DNA of 64,000 bases, from assembly GCF_009363855.1 (NCBI RefSeq), contig NZ_CP045423.1, forward strand, positions 3,068,001 through 3,132,000, in the 5' to 3' direction. A program made the translations under genes and the position numbers. The stretch is from Microvirga thermotolerans (GTDB taxonomy: Bacteria > Pseudomonadota > Alphaproteobacteria > Rhizobiales > Beijerinckiaceae). Below, piece after piece: positions 17,496 through 26,668 of this stretch (its first letter is position 1; each line of letters starts with the position of its first letter). The notes beneath the pieces were generated by a model. It saw only the letters and a program-made list of their open reading frames with translations, had not been told where the DNA came from and made no database searches.

Positions 17496-18722
17496 TCAAC
17501 CGTAACTGCGCTCGTCCGCGATGACCTTTCCGTCGTTCGGCAGGGACCCGGGAGGGACGATCACCACGCGCCCCTTCATCTTGGTGAGGTCCTGGAGCGT
17601 CGCCGCGAGCGCTGCGGCCAGCTCGGGAGAACGGGCCTCGGCGTTCAGGGTCATGACGTCCGCCTCGCCTTCGCGCGTCACCACGAGTCGCAGGCGGCCG
17701 GCCTCGGGATGCCGGCGGCCGATCTCGGCGATCTGCTCGGGCCGCACGAACATGCCCTTCACCTTGGTCGCCTGATCGGCCCGCCCCATCCATCCCTTGA
17801 TGCGCATGTTGGTGCGGCCGCAGGGGCTCGCGCCCGGCATGACCGCGCTCAAGTCGCCCAGGGCGAGGCGGATCCAGGGGCGGTGCCCGTCGAGGGTCGT
17901 CACGACCACCTCGCCCACGTCGCCCTCCGGGACCGGATCGCCGGTCCCGGGCCGCACGATCTCCACGATGATGTCCTCGTTGACCACGAGCCCTTCCCGG
18001 GCGGGTGTCTCGTAGGCGACGAAGCCGAGATCCGCCGTCGCATAGGCCTGGAAGGCCTCGACCCCGCGCCGCGCGAACTCCTCCTGGAGGGAGCGCGGAA
18101 AGGCGGCGCCCGATACCAGCGCCCGCCGGATGCAGGAAAGATCCCGTCCGGCCGACTCCGCACCGTCCAGCAGGATCTTCAGGAAATCCGGCGTTCCCAC
18201 ATAGGCGACCGGCCGGTAGGCCTCGATGAGCTCATATTGCTGCTCCACGTTGCCGGAGCCGGCGGGAATGACCGCGCAGCCCAGGCTCCGCGCCCCTGAA
18301 TCCATGATGAAGCCGCCCGGAGTCATGTGGTAGCTCAGGGTGTTGAGCACGATGTCGCCCTTCCGGAAACCCGCGGCGTGAAGGCCGCGCGCCGCACGCC
18401 ATGGGTCCGGCCCCGTGGATTCCGGCTCGAAGATCGGCCCCGGCGATGTGAAGAGGCGACCGAAGGTCCCGGCCGGCTCCGGGACAAGGCCCCCGAACGG
18501 CATCCGCCCCTTCTGCCGTGCGGGGAGATCGGACTTGCGCAAAACCGGCAGGCGCGAGAGGGCCTCGCGGCTCGTCACTCCGTCCGGGTCGATGCCCGCC
18601 AGATGCTCGGCATATCCGGGCGCCTGCAGGGCCCGCTTCAGGATGCCGGGCAGGCGCGCGAAGAGATCCGCCTCGCGTTCGGTATGGCTGCGCGTTTCGA
18701 GCGCGTCGAAGAACTCGGTCAC
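17496..18722 (-). CDS. Phenylacetate-CoA ligase family AMP-binding protein
   Basis: Adenylate-forming acyl-CoA ligase of the PaaK type, 408 residues. It would activate an aryl or other organic acid with ATP and CoA in the cytoplasm. Visible features are the phosphate-loop position (LFTSPGPIFEPESTGPDPW), the AMP-site region (YATADLGFVAYE), the hinge (GRADQATKVKGMFVRPEQI) and the C-terminal PaaK-type domain ending KVIADERSYG. The phosphate loop lacks the usual Ser/Thr/Gly/Lys-rich sequence, as seen in several PaaK-like paralogues. It lies 25 bp after livF as the last gene of the liv-type operon, so it probably acts on the imported acid. Confidence 0.85.
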   Translation of the reverse strand: MTEFFDALETRSHTEREADLFARLPGILKRALQAPGYAEHLAGIDPDGVTSREALSRLPVLRKSDLPARQKGRMPFGGLVPEPAGTFGRLFTSPGPIFEPESTGPDPWRAARGLHAAGFRKGDIVLNTLSYHMTPGGFIMDSGARSLGCAVIPAGSGNVEQQYELIEAYRPVAYVGTPDFLKILLDGAESAGRDLSCIRRALVSGAAFPRSLQEEFARRGVEAFQAYATADLGFVAYETPAREGLVVNEDIIVEIVRPGTGDPVPEGDVGEVVVTTLDGHRPWIRLALGDLSAVMPGASPCGRTNMRIKGWMGRADQATKVKGMFVRPEQIAEIGRRHPEAGRLRLVVTREGEADVMTLNAEARSPELAAALAATLQDLTKMKGRVVIVPPGSLPNDGKVIADERSYG

Positions 18723-18747
18723 GGTTCGGCTCTCGTTGGCAGGAGGA

Positions 18748-19593
18748 TCAGGCGAGCCAGCGCTTGCGGCGCTTGTAGCTCTTCACTTCGCGGAACGACT
18801 TGCGGTCTCCCTCGGAGACGCCGAGGTAGAACTCCTTCACGTCTTCGTTCTCGCGCAGCATGGAGGCGGGGCCGTCCATCACGACGCGGCCCGTCTCGAG
18901 AATGTAGCCGTAGGTCGCGTATTTCAGCGCCATGTTCGTGTTCTGCTCCGCAAGGAGGAACGACACCCCTTCCGTCTCGTTGAGCCTGCGGACGATCTCG
19001 AAGATCTCCTCCACGATCTGCGGCGCGAGGCCCATGGAGGGTTCGTCCAGGAGGATCATCTTGGGGCGCGACATCATCGCCCGGCCGATGGCGCACATCT
19101 GCTGCTCGCCCCCGGAGGTGTAGCCCGCCATCGAGGTCCGGCGCTGTTTCAGGCGCGGGAAATAGTCGTAGATCGCCTCGAGATCGCGCCGGATGGCGGC
19201 GTTGCCGTCGCGACGGGTGAAGGCGCCGGTGAGAAGGTTCTCCTCGATGGTCAGGTGACCGAAGCAATGCCGACCTTCCAGGACCTGGATGCAGCCGCGC
19301 CGGACGAGCTTGTTCGGCGAAAGGCGGTCCACCCGCTCGCCGTCGAACTCGATGCTGCCTTTGGTGACCTCCCCGCGCTCGGCGCGGAGCAGGTTGGAGA
19401 TGGCCTTCAGCGTCGTCGTCTTTCCGGCACCGTTGGCGCCGAGGAGCGCGACGATGCCCCCGCGCGACACGTTGAGCGACACGCCCTTGAGCACGAGAAT
19501 CACGTGGTCGTAGATGACCTCGATATTGTTGACGCAGAGAACGAGGTCCTCGGCCTTCATGCGGTCCGCCTCCGAGATGCGCGCCGCTTCCAT
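18748..19593 (-). CDS. livF: Branched-chain-type ABC transporter ATP-binding protein (LivF-like)
   Basis: ATPase of a hydrophobic-amino-acid-transport family importer, 281 residues. Walker A is GANGAGKTT, the signature region is YTSGGEQQMCAIGRAMM (SGGE instead of SGGQ) and Walker B is MILLDEP followed by SMGLAPQ, diagnostic for LivF. The ATG at 19593 has a perfect AAAGGAGG 6 nt upstream. The extended C-terminal tail (EVKSYKRRKRWLA) is typical of homologues next to aromatic-acid or acyl-CoA ligase genes. It pairs with LivG in the same operon. Confidence 0.9.
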   Translation of the reverse strand: MEAARISEADRMKAEDLVLCVNNIEVIYDHVILVLKGVSLNVSRGGIVALLGANGAGKTTTLKAISNLLRAERGEVTKGSIEFDGERVDRLSPNKLVRRGCIQVLEGRHCFGHLTIEENLLTGAFTRRDGNAAIRRDLEAIYDYFPRLKQRRTSMAGYTSGGEQQMCAIGRAMMSRPKMILLDEPSMGLAPQIVEEIFEIVRRLNETEGVSFLLAEQNTNMALKYATYGYILETGRVVMDGPASMLRENEDVKEFYLGVSEGDRKSFREVKSYKRRKRWLA

Positions 19594-19672
19594 GGGAGCC
19601 TCCTTTTGGTCCGCCGACCCTGCGGGCGGGCAGCGCCGCGCCCGCAGAGCCTCTTTCACGCTTCGCCCGGGA

Positions 19673-20995
19673 TCAGCTCGCCTTGTCGCAGGGCTCGGTC
19701 CGCTTCGGCCAGCCTGCGTTCTTTTCGGCGTAGTCCTTCGCCGCGGCGTCGAGCTGAGCCCTGACGCGGTCGCCCATCGGCTCGATGGGATCGGAGATCT
19801 TCACCCATTTCGTGCCGTCCCATTCCTGCATGAAAGCGGGGCGATGGCCGTTGTGGTCGCTGCAGGACAGGGCGATCGGATCCGTGAAGCCTTCCAGCCC
19901 CAGGGCCTTGAGCCGCGCCTGATCGAGCTTGATGGTCTCCAGGCCGCGCCGCACGTCCTCCCCGGTCACCACCTTCTTGCCGGTGAGCTTCTGGGCGTTG
20001 GCAATGGCTTCGGCGATCAGCAGCGAGTTGTAGACGCCGCGGTTGTAGAGAAGCTCGCCGACCTTGTCCTTAGAGGCCTTGGAGAGGCCCTTGTCGACCA
20101 CGTTCTTCACGATGTCCTGCAGGGCCGGATAGCTCGTTCCGACGCCGTGCCAGTTCAGCATCTTGAAGCCCTTCGCGCCGGCGCCGCCGCTCTTCGCATC
20201 GTCCTCGCCCGGCCACCAGACGGACAGGAACTTGTCCATGGGATAGCCGGAACGCACCGCCTCCTTGATCGCTCCGCCGTTCATCGAGCCCCAGCCCCAC
20301 ATGATCATGTAGTCGGGACGGTCGCGGCGGACGCTCAGCCACTGGGACGACTGGTTCTGCATGTCCTGCGCGGCGACCGGGTAGAGCTTGACCTCGAAGC
20401 CGAGCTCCTTCGACAGCTCCTCGAGAAGCGGGATCGGCTCCTTGCCGAAGCTCGCGTCGAGATGCAGGAAGCCGATCTTCTTGCCCTTCAGCTTGTCGAG
20501 GCCACCCTCCTTCTGGCCGATGTACTTGATGATCATCGACATGCCGTCCCAATAGGTGCTGGGCGGGTTGAAGACCCAGGGGAAGATGTCGCCGCGGGCG
20601 GAAGCCGAGAGCCCATAGGCCATCGACAGGATCGGGATCTTGTCGACGGCCGCGCGCGGAATGAGCGGCAGGGTGATGCCCGTCGACCAGGGATTGACGA
20701 TGACCGGGTTCTTGCCTTTCACGGCCTCGTAGCACTCGACGCCCTTCTTGGTGTCGTACCCTGTCTCGCATTCCTCGATCACCAGCTTGACGCCGCCGAT
20801 GCCGCCGTCCCTCTGGTTGAGCATCTCAAGATAGTCGTGCATGCCGTCGGCGATATGCATGCCCGAGCCCGCGAACGGCCCCGTGCGATAGGTGAACAGG
20901 GGAATGTAGATGGAATCCTGCGCGGCCGCCGGGAGGGGACTCCCCCCGATCATCGCCGCGATGGCTAGTCCTAGGCTCACTCTGCGAAACGACAT
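19673..20995 (-). CDS. Branched-chain-type ABC transporter substrate-binding protein
   Basis: Periplasmic binding protein of the LivJ/LivK (Peripla_BP_6) family, 440 residues. The signal peptide MSFRRVSLGLAIAAMIGG... is cleaved near AAAQ. The mature part begins SIYIPLFTYRTGPFAGSG with a typical two-lobe fold. The start at 20995 is chosen because GGAGG lies upstream of it and would be inside a longer reading. The binding pocket is not readable, but together with the two CoA ligases the ligand is more likely a carboxylate (aromatic or aliphatic acid) than leucine. Confidence 0.9.
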   Translation of the reverse strand: MSFRRVSLGLAIAAMIGGSPLPAAAQDSIYIPLFTYRTGPFAGSGMHIADGMHDYLEMLNQRDGGIGGVKLVIEECETGYDTKKGVECYEAVKGKNPVIVNPWSTGITLPLIPRAAVDKIPILSMAYGLSASARGDIFPWVFNPPSTYWDGMSMIIKYIGQKEGGLDKLKGKKIGFLHLDASFGKEPIPLLEELSKELGFEVKLYPVAAQDMQNQSSQWLSVRRDRPDYMIMWGWGSMNGGAIKEAVRSGYPMDKFLSVWWPGEDDAKSGGAGAKGFKMLNWHGVGTSYPALQDIVKNVVDKGLSKASKDKVGELLYNRGVYNSLLIAEAIANAQKLTGKKVVTGEDVRRGLETIKLDQARLKALGLEGFTDPIALSCSDHNGHRPAFMQEWDGTKWVKISDPIEPMGDRVRAQLDAAAKDYAEKNAGWPKRTEPCDKAS

Positions 20996-21081
20996 CTGCG
21001 TTCCTCCCATGTTGTCCGGCTGTGCCGGTTTTCTGTTGAGCGACGTCTCCTTGGCGCAGCCTTCATGGCCTCATCCCGTCG

Positions 21082-22167
21082 TCAGTAGGGGAAGGGCCAG
21101 ACCAGGAGCTTCTGCTTGCCGATCTGCCAAAGCCGCGCGAGCCCGTGCGGTTCGACGATCAGGAAAAGGATGATGAGCGCTCCCACGATCATGAACCGCA
21201 GGTGCTCGATGGTCTCGGCGCCCACGGACAGCCCGAAGGGCGACAGGACGACCGGCAGCACGACGCCGAGGGCGATCGGCATGATGAAGATCAGCGCTGC
21301 GCCGAAGAAGGATCCGACGAGGCTGCCGAGGCCTCCGATGATCACCATGAAGAGGATGAAGAAGGACTGGTTGATATTGAAGACGTCGTATTCCGCGCCG
21401 CCGTACCAGAGGAACACCATCAGCGCGCCCGCGACGCCGCAGTAATAGGAGGAGACCGCGAAGGCCAGGAGCTTCGTCTGGAGCAGGCGGATCCCCATGA
21501 GCTCGGCGGCGAGGTCCATGTCCCGCACGGCGATCCACATGCGCCCGATGCGGCCGCGGACGAGGTTCGAGGCGAGCCATGTGAGAGCGATGACGAGGGT
21601 GAGGACCACGAGGTAGCGGGTCTGCGGCGTCGCCGTCGCTCCCACGACGGGAATGCCGAACAGGGTCCTCAAGGGGGCGTCGAGGGCACCCGAGACGTTG
21701 TAGTTCACGAGCCACGGAACCCGGATGAAGCACCATTGCAGGAAGAACTGGGCCGCCAGGGTGGCGACGGCGAGATAGAAGCCCTTGATGCGCAGGGAAG
21801 GAAGCCCGAACAGCGCCCCGACGGCCGCCGAGAAGAACCCCGACACCAGGACCCAGACGATGACGTTCACCTCCGGAAAGGCCGTCATGAGCTTGTAGCA
21901 GGCATAGGCCCCGACTCCCATGAAGGCCCCCGTCCCGAGGGAGAGCTGCCCCGCATAGCCGGTGAGGATGTTGAGGCCGATGGCGGCGAGGGAGAAGACG
22001 AGGAAGGGGATCAGCACCGCCTGGAGGAGGAAATCGCTGCCGAGAAAGGCGGCCGCATAGGCAGCGGCAATGATCACGGCCAGGCCGATCCGGTCCTCCC
22101 GCAGGCGGAAGACGGCCATGTCGGAGGCGTAGGTGGTCTTGAACTGTCCGGCTTCGCGATAAAGCAC
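21082..22167 (-). CDS. livM: Branched-chain-type ABC transporter permease (LivM-like)
   Basis: Inner-membrane permease, 361 residues, about nine helices. The N-terminal cytoplasmic stretch (YREAGQFKTTYASDMAVF) is typical of the subgroup associated with CoA ligases. The LivM motif GYAGQLSLGTGAFMGVGAYA is near residue 70, and the cytoplasmic EAA-like loop (AVRDMDLAAELMGIRLLQTK) contacts the ATPase. The start is GTG at 22167 behind GAGGGGGA. It follows livH by 12 bp. Confidence 0.92.
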   Translation of the reverse strand: MLYREAGQFKTTYASDMAVFRLREDRIGLAVIIAAAYAAAFLGSDFLLQAVLIPFLVFSLAAIGLNILTGYAGQLSLGTGAFMGVGAYACYKLMTAFPEVNVIVWVLVSGFFSAAVGALFGLPSLRIKGFYLAVATLAAQFFLQWCFIRVPWLVNYNVSGALDAPLRTLFGIPVVGATATPQTRYLVVLTLVIALTWLASNLVRGRIGRMWIAVRDMDLAAELMGIRLLQTKLLAFAVSSYYCGVAGALMVFLWYGGAEYDVFNINQSFFILFMVIIGGLGSLVGSFFGAALIFIMPIALGVVLPVVLSPFGLSVGAETIEHLRFMIVGALIILFLIVEPHGLARLWQIGKQKLLVWPFPY

Positions 22168-22179
22168 GCAGGATCCCCC

Positions 22180-23136
22180 TCAGATGCGTTCGATGATGCG
22201 CTCCCCGAACAGGCCCTGCGGCCTGTAGAGGAGGAACAGCAGCGCGATGACGTAGGCGAGCCAGGTGTCGATCCCGCCGCCGACCAGGGGCCCCCAGTAG
22301 AACTCGCCGATCTTCTCCCCCATGCCCACGATGAGCCCGCCGACGATGGCGCCGGGGATCGACGTGAAGCCGCCGAGGATCAGCACCGGCAGTGCCTTCA
22401 GGGCGATGATCTGGAGCGAGAACGAGACCCCCGAGCGGGCCCCCCACATGATGCCCGCGACCAGTGCCACGAGGCCAGCGGCGAACCAGACGATGACCCA
22501 GATCTGGTTCAGCGAGATTCCGACCGACAGCGCCGCCTTGTGGCTGTCGGCGACGGCGCGCAGGGCGCGTCCGATCCGCGTCTTGGAGAAGAAGACCGCG
22601 AGAACGGCGATCATCGCGGAAGCGATGACGGCGGCGGCGATGTCCAGGTGCTGCAGGCGGACCGGGCCGCCCAGGACCGTGACCTCGGTCGTCCCCTGGG
22701 GGAGATAGAGCGCGCCCGTGATCATCTCCTTGGGCGAGCCCCCGAAGATGAGTTCGCCCAGGCCGATCAGGAGATAGGTCAACCCGAAGGTGGCCATGAA
22801 GAGGATGATGTCCGGCTGGTTCACGAGCGGGCGCAGCACCAGGCGCTCCACCGCCATCGCCAGGACGAGCATGACGCCCGCGGTCAGGAGCAGGGCGAGA
22901 AAGGCGGGTATGCCCTTCTCGTAGAGGCCGATCAGGGTCAGTGCCGCGAACACGACCATGATGCCCTGGGCGAAGTTGAAGACGCCGGAAGCCTTGAAGA
23001 TGAGGACGAAGCCCAGTGCGATCAGGGCGTAGAGCACGCCGGACACCAGCCCCTCCCAGAGGGTCTGGACCAGAAGGTCCGGAGCCTCGCCCATGAACAC
23101 GAAGGGTTCGATCAGGACCTTGTAGAGGATGTCCAT
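22180..23136 (-). CDS. livH: Branched-chain-type ABC transporter permease (LivH-like)
   Basis: Inner-membrane permease, 318 residues. It carries the LivH signature (SGVLYALIALGFVLIFKASGVFNFAQG, about residues 32-58), about eight helices and the EAA-like loop (ALRAVADSHKAALSVGISLNQI). It heterodimerises with LivM. It is preceded by livG with a 9-bp gap, so both belong to one transcript. Confidence 0.92.
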   Translation of the reverse strand: MDILYKVLIEPFVFMGEAPDLLVQTLWEGLVSGVLYALIALGFVLIFKASGVFNFAQGIMVVFAALTLIGLYEKGIPAFLALLLTAGVMLVLAMAVERLVLRPLVNQPDIILFMATFGLTYLLIGLGELIFGGSPKEMITGALYLPQGTTEVTVLGGPVRLQHLDIAAAVIASAMIAVLAVFFSKTRIGRALRAVADSHKAALSVGISLNQIWVIVWFAAGLVALVAGIMWGARSGVSFSLQIIALKALPVLILGGFTSIPGAIVGGLIVGMGEKIGEFYWGPLVGGGIDTWLAYVIALLFLLYRPQGLFGERIIERI

Positions 23137-23145
23137 TCTTCCTCC

Positions 23146-23946
23146 TCAGTGAGCGACGCCGAGATAGGCATCGATGACGCGAGGATCGCCCTTCACCTGG
23201 TCCGGCGTGCCGTCGGCGATCTTGCGGCCGTATTCCAGCACGACCACCCGGTCCGAGAGATCCATCACCACGCCCATGTCGTGCTCGATGAGGGCGATGG
23301 TGGTCCCGAACTGCTGGTTCACCTCGATGATGAAGCGGGACATGTCCTCCTTCTCCTCGAGGTTCATCCCGGCCATGGGCTCGTCGAGAAGGAGCAGGTC
23401 AGGCTCCATGGCCAGGGCACGGCCGAGTTCCACCCGCTTCTGGAGGCCGTAGGGCAGCCGTCCCACCGGCGTGCGGCGAATATGGGGGATCTGGAGGAAA
23501 TCGATGATGTCCTCGACCACCTTGCGATGGGCGACCTCCTCGCGCATGGCGGGTCCGTGGCGGAACAGCTGCCAGAAGAAACCCGTATTCATCTTGAGCG
23601 AGCGCCCGGCCATGATGTTGTCGAGCGTGGACATGCTCTTGAAGAGGGCCACGTTCTGGAACGTGCGGGCGATGCCGCCGCGGGCCGCCTCGTGCGGGCG
23701 CATCTTGCGCCGCGTCTCGCCCTTGAAGGTGATGCGCCCTTCGCTCGGATGGTAGAACCCGTTGATGCAGTTGAGCATCGACGTCTTGCCCGCGCCGTTC
23801 GGCCCGATGATGGCGCGGATCTCGCCCTTGCGGATGTCGAACGACACCTCGGTCAGCGCTTTCACGCCCCCGAAGCGCAGGGACACGTTCTCGACCGCGA
23901 GGAGCACCTCGCCCGCACCTGCCCCCTTCTGCGCGGAAGGACTCAT
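23146..23946 (-). CDS. livG: Branched-chain-type ABC transporter ATP-binding protein (LivG-like)
   Basis: ATPase, 266 residues. Walker A is GPNGAGKTS, the signature region is LPYGLQKRVELGRAL (degenerate, as in LivG proteins with YG(L/V)QKR) and Walker B is LLLLDEP followed by MAGMN. The C-terminus ends with the LivG-type DAYLGVAH. Its ATG overlaps the stop of the upstream acyl-CoA synthetase by 4 bp, so the transporter and the ligase are translationally coupled. Confidence 0.92.
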   Translation of the reverse strand: MSPSAQKGAGAGEVLLAVENVSLRFGGVKALTEVSFDIRKGEIRAIIGPNGAGKTSMLNCINGFYHPSEGRITFKGETRRKMRPHEAARGGIARTFQNVALFKSMSTLDNIMAGRSLKMNTGFFWQLFRHGPAMREEVAHRKVVEDIIDFLQIPHIRRTPVGRLPYGLQKRVELGRALAMEPDLLLLDEPMAGMNLEEKEDMSRFIIEVNQQFGTTIALIEHDMGVVMDLSDRVVVLEYGRKIADGTPDQVKGDPRVIDAYLGVAH

Positions 23947-25925
23947 TCCGCCGCCTCCGGGAGCGCAGCGCTTTCCTTATAGGGATGGAGTGTCATGTCG
24001 CGCAGCTTGACCCTCGCTGAAATCGTGCCTTTCCGTCCGTCCTCGAACGTCACCTCGGTGGTGACGTCCTTTTCCTGCGATCCGTCGTAGAGAGCCTGGA
24101 TCAGAGGAGCGTATCGCTCCGCGATGAACCCGCGGCGCACCTTCTGCGTGCGGGTCAGTTCGCCGTCGTCGGCGTCCAGCTCCTTGTGCAGGATCAGGAA
24201 GCGCCTGATCTGCGCGCCGCCCATGCGCGGCTCGCCGGCCAGGGAGCGGTTGACCTCGTCCACGTGCCTCTCGATCATGTCGTAGACGAGCGGATGGCCG
24301 GCGAGCTCCTGATAGGAGGCATAGGTCACGCCGTTCCGCTCCGCCCAGTTGCTGACGGCGACGAGGTCGATGTTGATGAAGCACCCGACGAAGTCCCGAC
24401 CGTCGCCGAAGCAGACGGCCTCCTTGATGTTCGGATAGAACTTCAGCTTGTTCTCGATGTACTTGGGCGGGAAGAGCGATCCGTCGCGCAGGCGCCCCAC
24501 ATCCTTGGCGCGGTCGATGATCTTGAGATGGCCCGAAGCATCGAAGAAGCCGGCGTCGCCGGAGCGCACGAAGCCGTCCGGCGTCTTGGTCTCGGCCGTC
24601 TTCTCCTCGTCCTTGTAGTAGCCGAGGAACACGCCCGGCGAGCGGTAGAGAACCTCGCCGTTCTCGTCGATCCGGATCTCGACCCGCGGCGCCGGCCGTC
24701 CGACGGTGTCGGCATGGATCTCGCCGTCCGGCTGCATGGTGATGTAGACGGAAGCCTCCGTCTGTCCGTAGAGCTGCTTGAGATTGACGCCGATGGACCG
24801 GTAGAAGCGGAAAATCTCGGGCCCGATGGCCTCACCCGCCGTGTATCCGACCTTCACGCGCGTCATGCCGTAGCGGTTGCGCAGGGGTGCATAGACGAGA
24901 ACATTCCCCACGTGCCAGACGAGACGGTCCCACAGGCCGACGCTCGCGTCGCGATTGAGGATGCGCTCGCCGACCTTCGCTGCATGGTCGATGAAGAACT
25001 TGAACATGCGCCGCTTCAAGGGCCCCGCATCCTCCATGCGCACCATGGTGAGGGTCAGCATGCTCTCGAAGACGCGCGGCGGCGCGAAGATGTAGGTGGC
25101 GCCGATCTCGCGCCTGTCGTCCGCGACAGTTTCGGGGCTTTCCGGACAGTTGACGCAAAGCCCCGACAGGATCGCCTGCGCGTAGGAGAAGATATGGTCG
25201 CCCACCCAGGCGATGGGAAGATAGGCGATGATCTCGTCGCTCTCGTCGAGCTTGTCGAAGTTGCAGCCGATCTCCGCCGCCGCGATCACGCTCTCGAACG
25301 TCAGCATGACGCCCTTCGGCCGCCCCGTCGTGCCGGAGGTATAGAGAATGATGGCGAGATCGGAGCCCCTGCCCGTTTCCAGCTCTCGCTGAAGCCGGGC
25401 CGCCCATTCGGGATCCTTCAGCTTCTCGCGCCCCTGCTCCACCACCGCCTGGATCGCATGAAGGCGGGCATGATCGTAGTCGTGAAGCCCCCGGTCCTCG
25501 TCGTAGAGGATGCGCTCGAGCCGCGGCAACTGGGCCGAAACGGAGATCAGCTTGTCGACCTGCTCCTGGTCCTGCACGGCCGCATGGGTCACCTCCGCAT
25601 GGGCGAGGACATAGGCCATCTCCTCGGCCACCGAATCCGCATAGACAGGAACCGGGGTCGCTCCGATCCACTGCGCGGCCATGATCGTCCAGTAGAGATA
25701 GGGACGGTTGTGCCCGACCACGGCGATCTTGCCGCCGCGCCTGAGCCCCAGTTCGAGGAGCCCCGCCGCATAGGCCCTGACGATGTCGTGGACCTCGCCC
25801 CAGGTCCAGGATTGCCAGATTCCCAGGTCCTTGTGGCGGAACGCGGTCCTGTGCGGGCGGACGCGTGCGTTGCTGACGATCAGCTTCGGGAACGTGTCCT
25901 CGCGCGAGTCAGCGCTCGTCGTCAC
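23943..25925 (-). CDS. AMP-dependent long-chain acyl-CoA synthetase family protein
   Basis: Adenylate-forming acyl-CoA synthetase, 660 residues, soluble or membrane-associated. The phosphate loop is ILYTSGTTGRPKGVML (near residue 210). Later motifs are YGQTEASVYIT, RSGDAGFFDASGHLKIIDRAKD and the C-terminal lid. The start is GTG at 25925 behind a perfect GAGGAGG; longer readings are not protein-like. This is the large synthetase form (about 600-660 residues) usually found beside liv-type importers in alphaproteobacteria. As first gene of the operon it probably activates the imported acid to its CoA ester. Confidence 0.9.
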   Translation of the reverse strand: MTTSADSREDTFPKLIVSNARVRPHRTAFRHKDLGIWQSWTWGEVHDIVRAYAAGLLELGLRRGGKIAVVGHNRPYLYWTIMAAQWIGATPVPVYADSVAEEMAYVLAHAEVTHAAVQDQEQVDKLISVSAQLPRLERILYDEDRGLHDYDHARLHAIQAVVEQGREKLKDPEWAARLQRELETGRGSDLAIILYTSGTTGRPKGVMLTFESVIAAAEIGCNFDKLDESDEIIAYLPIAWVGDHIFSYAQAILSGLCVNCPESPETVADDRREIGATYIFAPPRVFESMLTLTMVRMEDAGPLKRRMFKFFIDHAAKVGERILNRDASVGLWDRLVWHVGNVLVYAPLRNRYGMTRVKVGYTAGEAIGPEIFRFYRSIGVNLKQLYGQTEASVYITMQPDGEIHADTVGRPAPRVEIRIDENGEVLYRSPGVFLGYYKDEEKTAETKTPDGFVRSGDAGFFDASGHLKIIDRAKDVGRLRDGSLFPPKYIENKLKFYPNIKEAVCFGDGRDFVGCFINIDLVAVSNWAERNGVTYASYQELAGHPLVYDMIERHVDEVNRSLAGEPRMGGAQIRRFLILHKELDADDGELTRTQKVRRGFIAERYAPLIQALYDGSQEKDVTTEVTFEDGRKGTISARVKLRDMTLHPYKESAALPEAAE

Positions 25926-26246
25926 CGACGCCTCCTCTCCGGGCACGGCGCGAGAGCGGGCGCCGTGTGGCTTCGTTTCCTCTGCGGCGTAGTTTTTCCT
26001 ACGCACTTGCCGGTTTCATCCGGCTTAGCCCTCAAGGGCCTTCCTTCATGGGGGCATTCTGTATCGCCCCCTCTCTTTCGACAAGGCCCAGCCCGCAGGA
26101 CGCGACCACTACGATGGGCTAATGCGGCGTTCCGGCCCCGGTCCCTCGCGCCGGGCGGGAGAAATTTTTTGCGCCGCGCGGAATAAAACGCCGGCCGGAG
26201 CGTCCATAGGGGCGGTTCATATCGGACCTAAGGGAGAACTGCCGTG
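25926..26246. other. 321-bp divergent intergenic region
   Basis: Contains the promoters of the acyl-CoA synthetase/liv operon (leftward) and of the COG4315-sigma operon (rightward). The rightward half holds a GGAATAAA candidate -35 box, described separately. No gene was seen. Confidence 0.5.
26180..26204 (+). promoter_or_regulatory. Candidate ECF-type promoter of the COG4315/sigma operon
   Basis: GGAATAAA (26180-26187) followed 13 bp later by CGTC (26201-26204) resembles the GGAAT...CGTC architecture of promoters read by ECF sigma factors. It ends about 43 bp before the COG4315 start, as expected for autoregulation by the ECF factor encoded two genes down. No experimental consensus supports it here. 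Confidence 0.35.
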
Positions 26247-26633
26247 ATGAAATCAAGAATCCAGACAGCGCTTGTGCTCGGCGTCCTTCTCGGCGCGGGC
26301 GTCGCGATGGCTCAGGGAGCGGCGCCGGCGAAGGTCGCGGATACCGCGAAGGGCAAGGCGCTCGTCGACGCGAAGGGCATGACGCTCTACACCTTCGACC
26401 GGGACAGCGCCGGGAAGTCCAACTGCAACGGCACCTGCGCGCAGAACTGGCCGCCCCTTCTGGCCGGTGCGAACGCGAAGGCCTCCGGCGACTGGAGTCT
26501 GGTGAAGCGCGACGACGGCTCGATGCAGTGGGCCTACAAGGGCAAGCCGCTCTATACCTGGGTCAAGGACACGAAGCCGGGCGACGTCACGGGCGACGGG
26601 GTCAACAATATCTGGCACATTGCCGCTCCGTAG
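26247..26633 (+). CDS. COG4315-family secreted protein (predicted lipoprotein-like repeats)
   Basis: Small secreted protein, about 128 residues. The Sec signal (MKSRIQTALVLGVLLGAGVAMA) precedes two copies of the family repeat: KGMTLYTFDRDSAGKSNC...CAQNWPP and KGKPLYTWVKDTKPGDVTGD. A Cys pair (SNCNGTCAQNW) could form a disulfide. Function is unknown; homologues commonly accompany ECF sigma/anti-sigma pairs. A GTG at 26244 immediately before the ATG is an alternative start; GGGAG lies upstream. The sigma gene follows after 35 bp. Confidence 0.88.
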   Translation: MKSRIQTALVLGVLLGAGVAMAQGAAPAKVADTAKGKALVDAKGMTLYTFDRDSAGKSNCNGTCAQNWPPLLAGANAKASGDWSLVKRDDGSMQWAYKGKPLYTWVKDTKPGDVTGDGVNNIWHIAAP

Positions 26634-26668
26634 GCTCCGAAGCCCGCAAGAGCGCAGAGGCCCCTGTC

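Noticed and set aside
21145-23982. 945-codon open frame antisense to livM-livH-livG
   Set aside because: Asp/Glu/His/Arg-rich shadow of conserved transporter genes. It has no ribosome site or domain.
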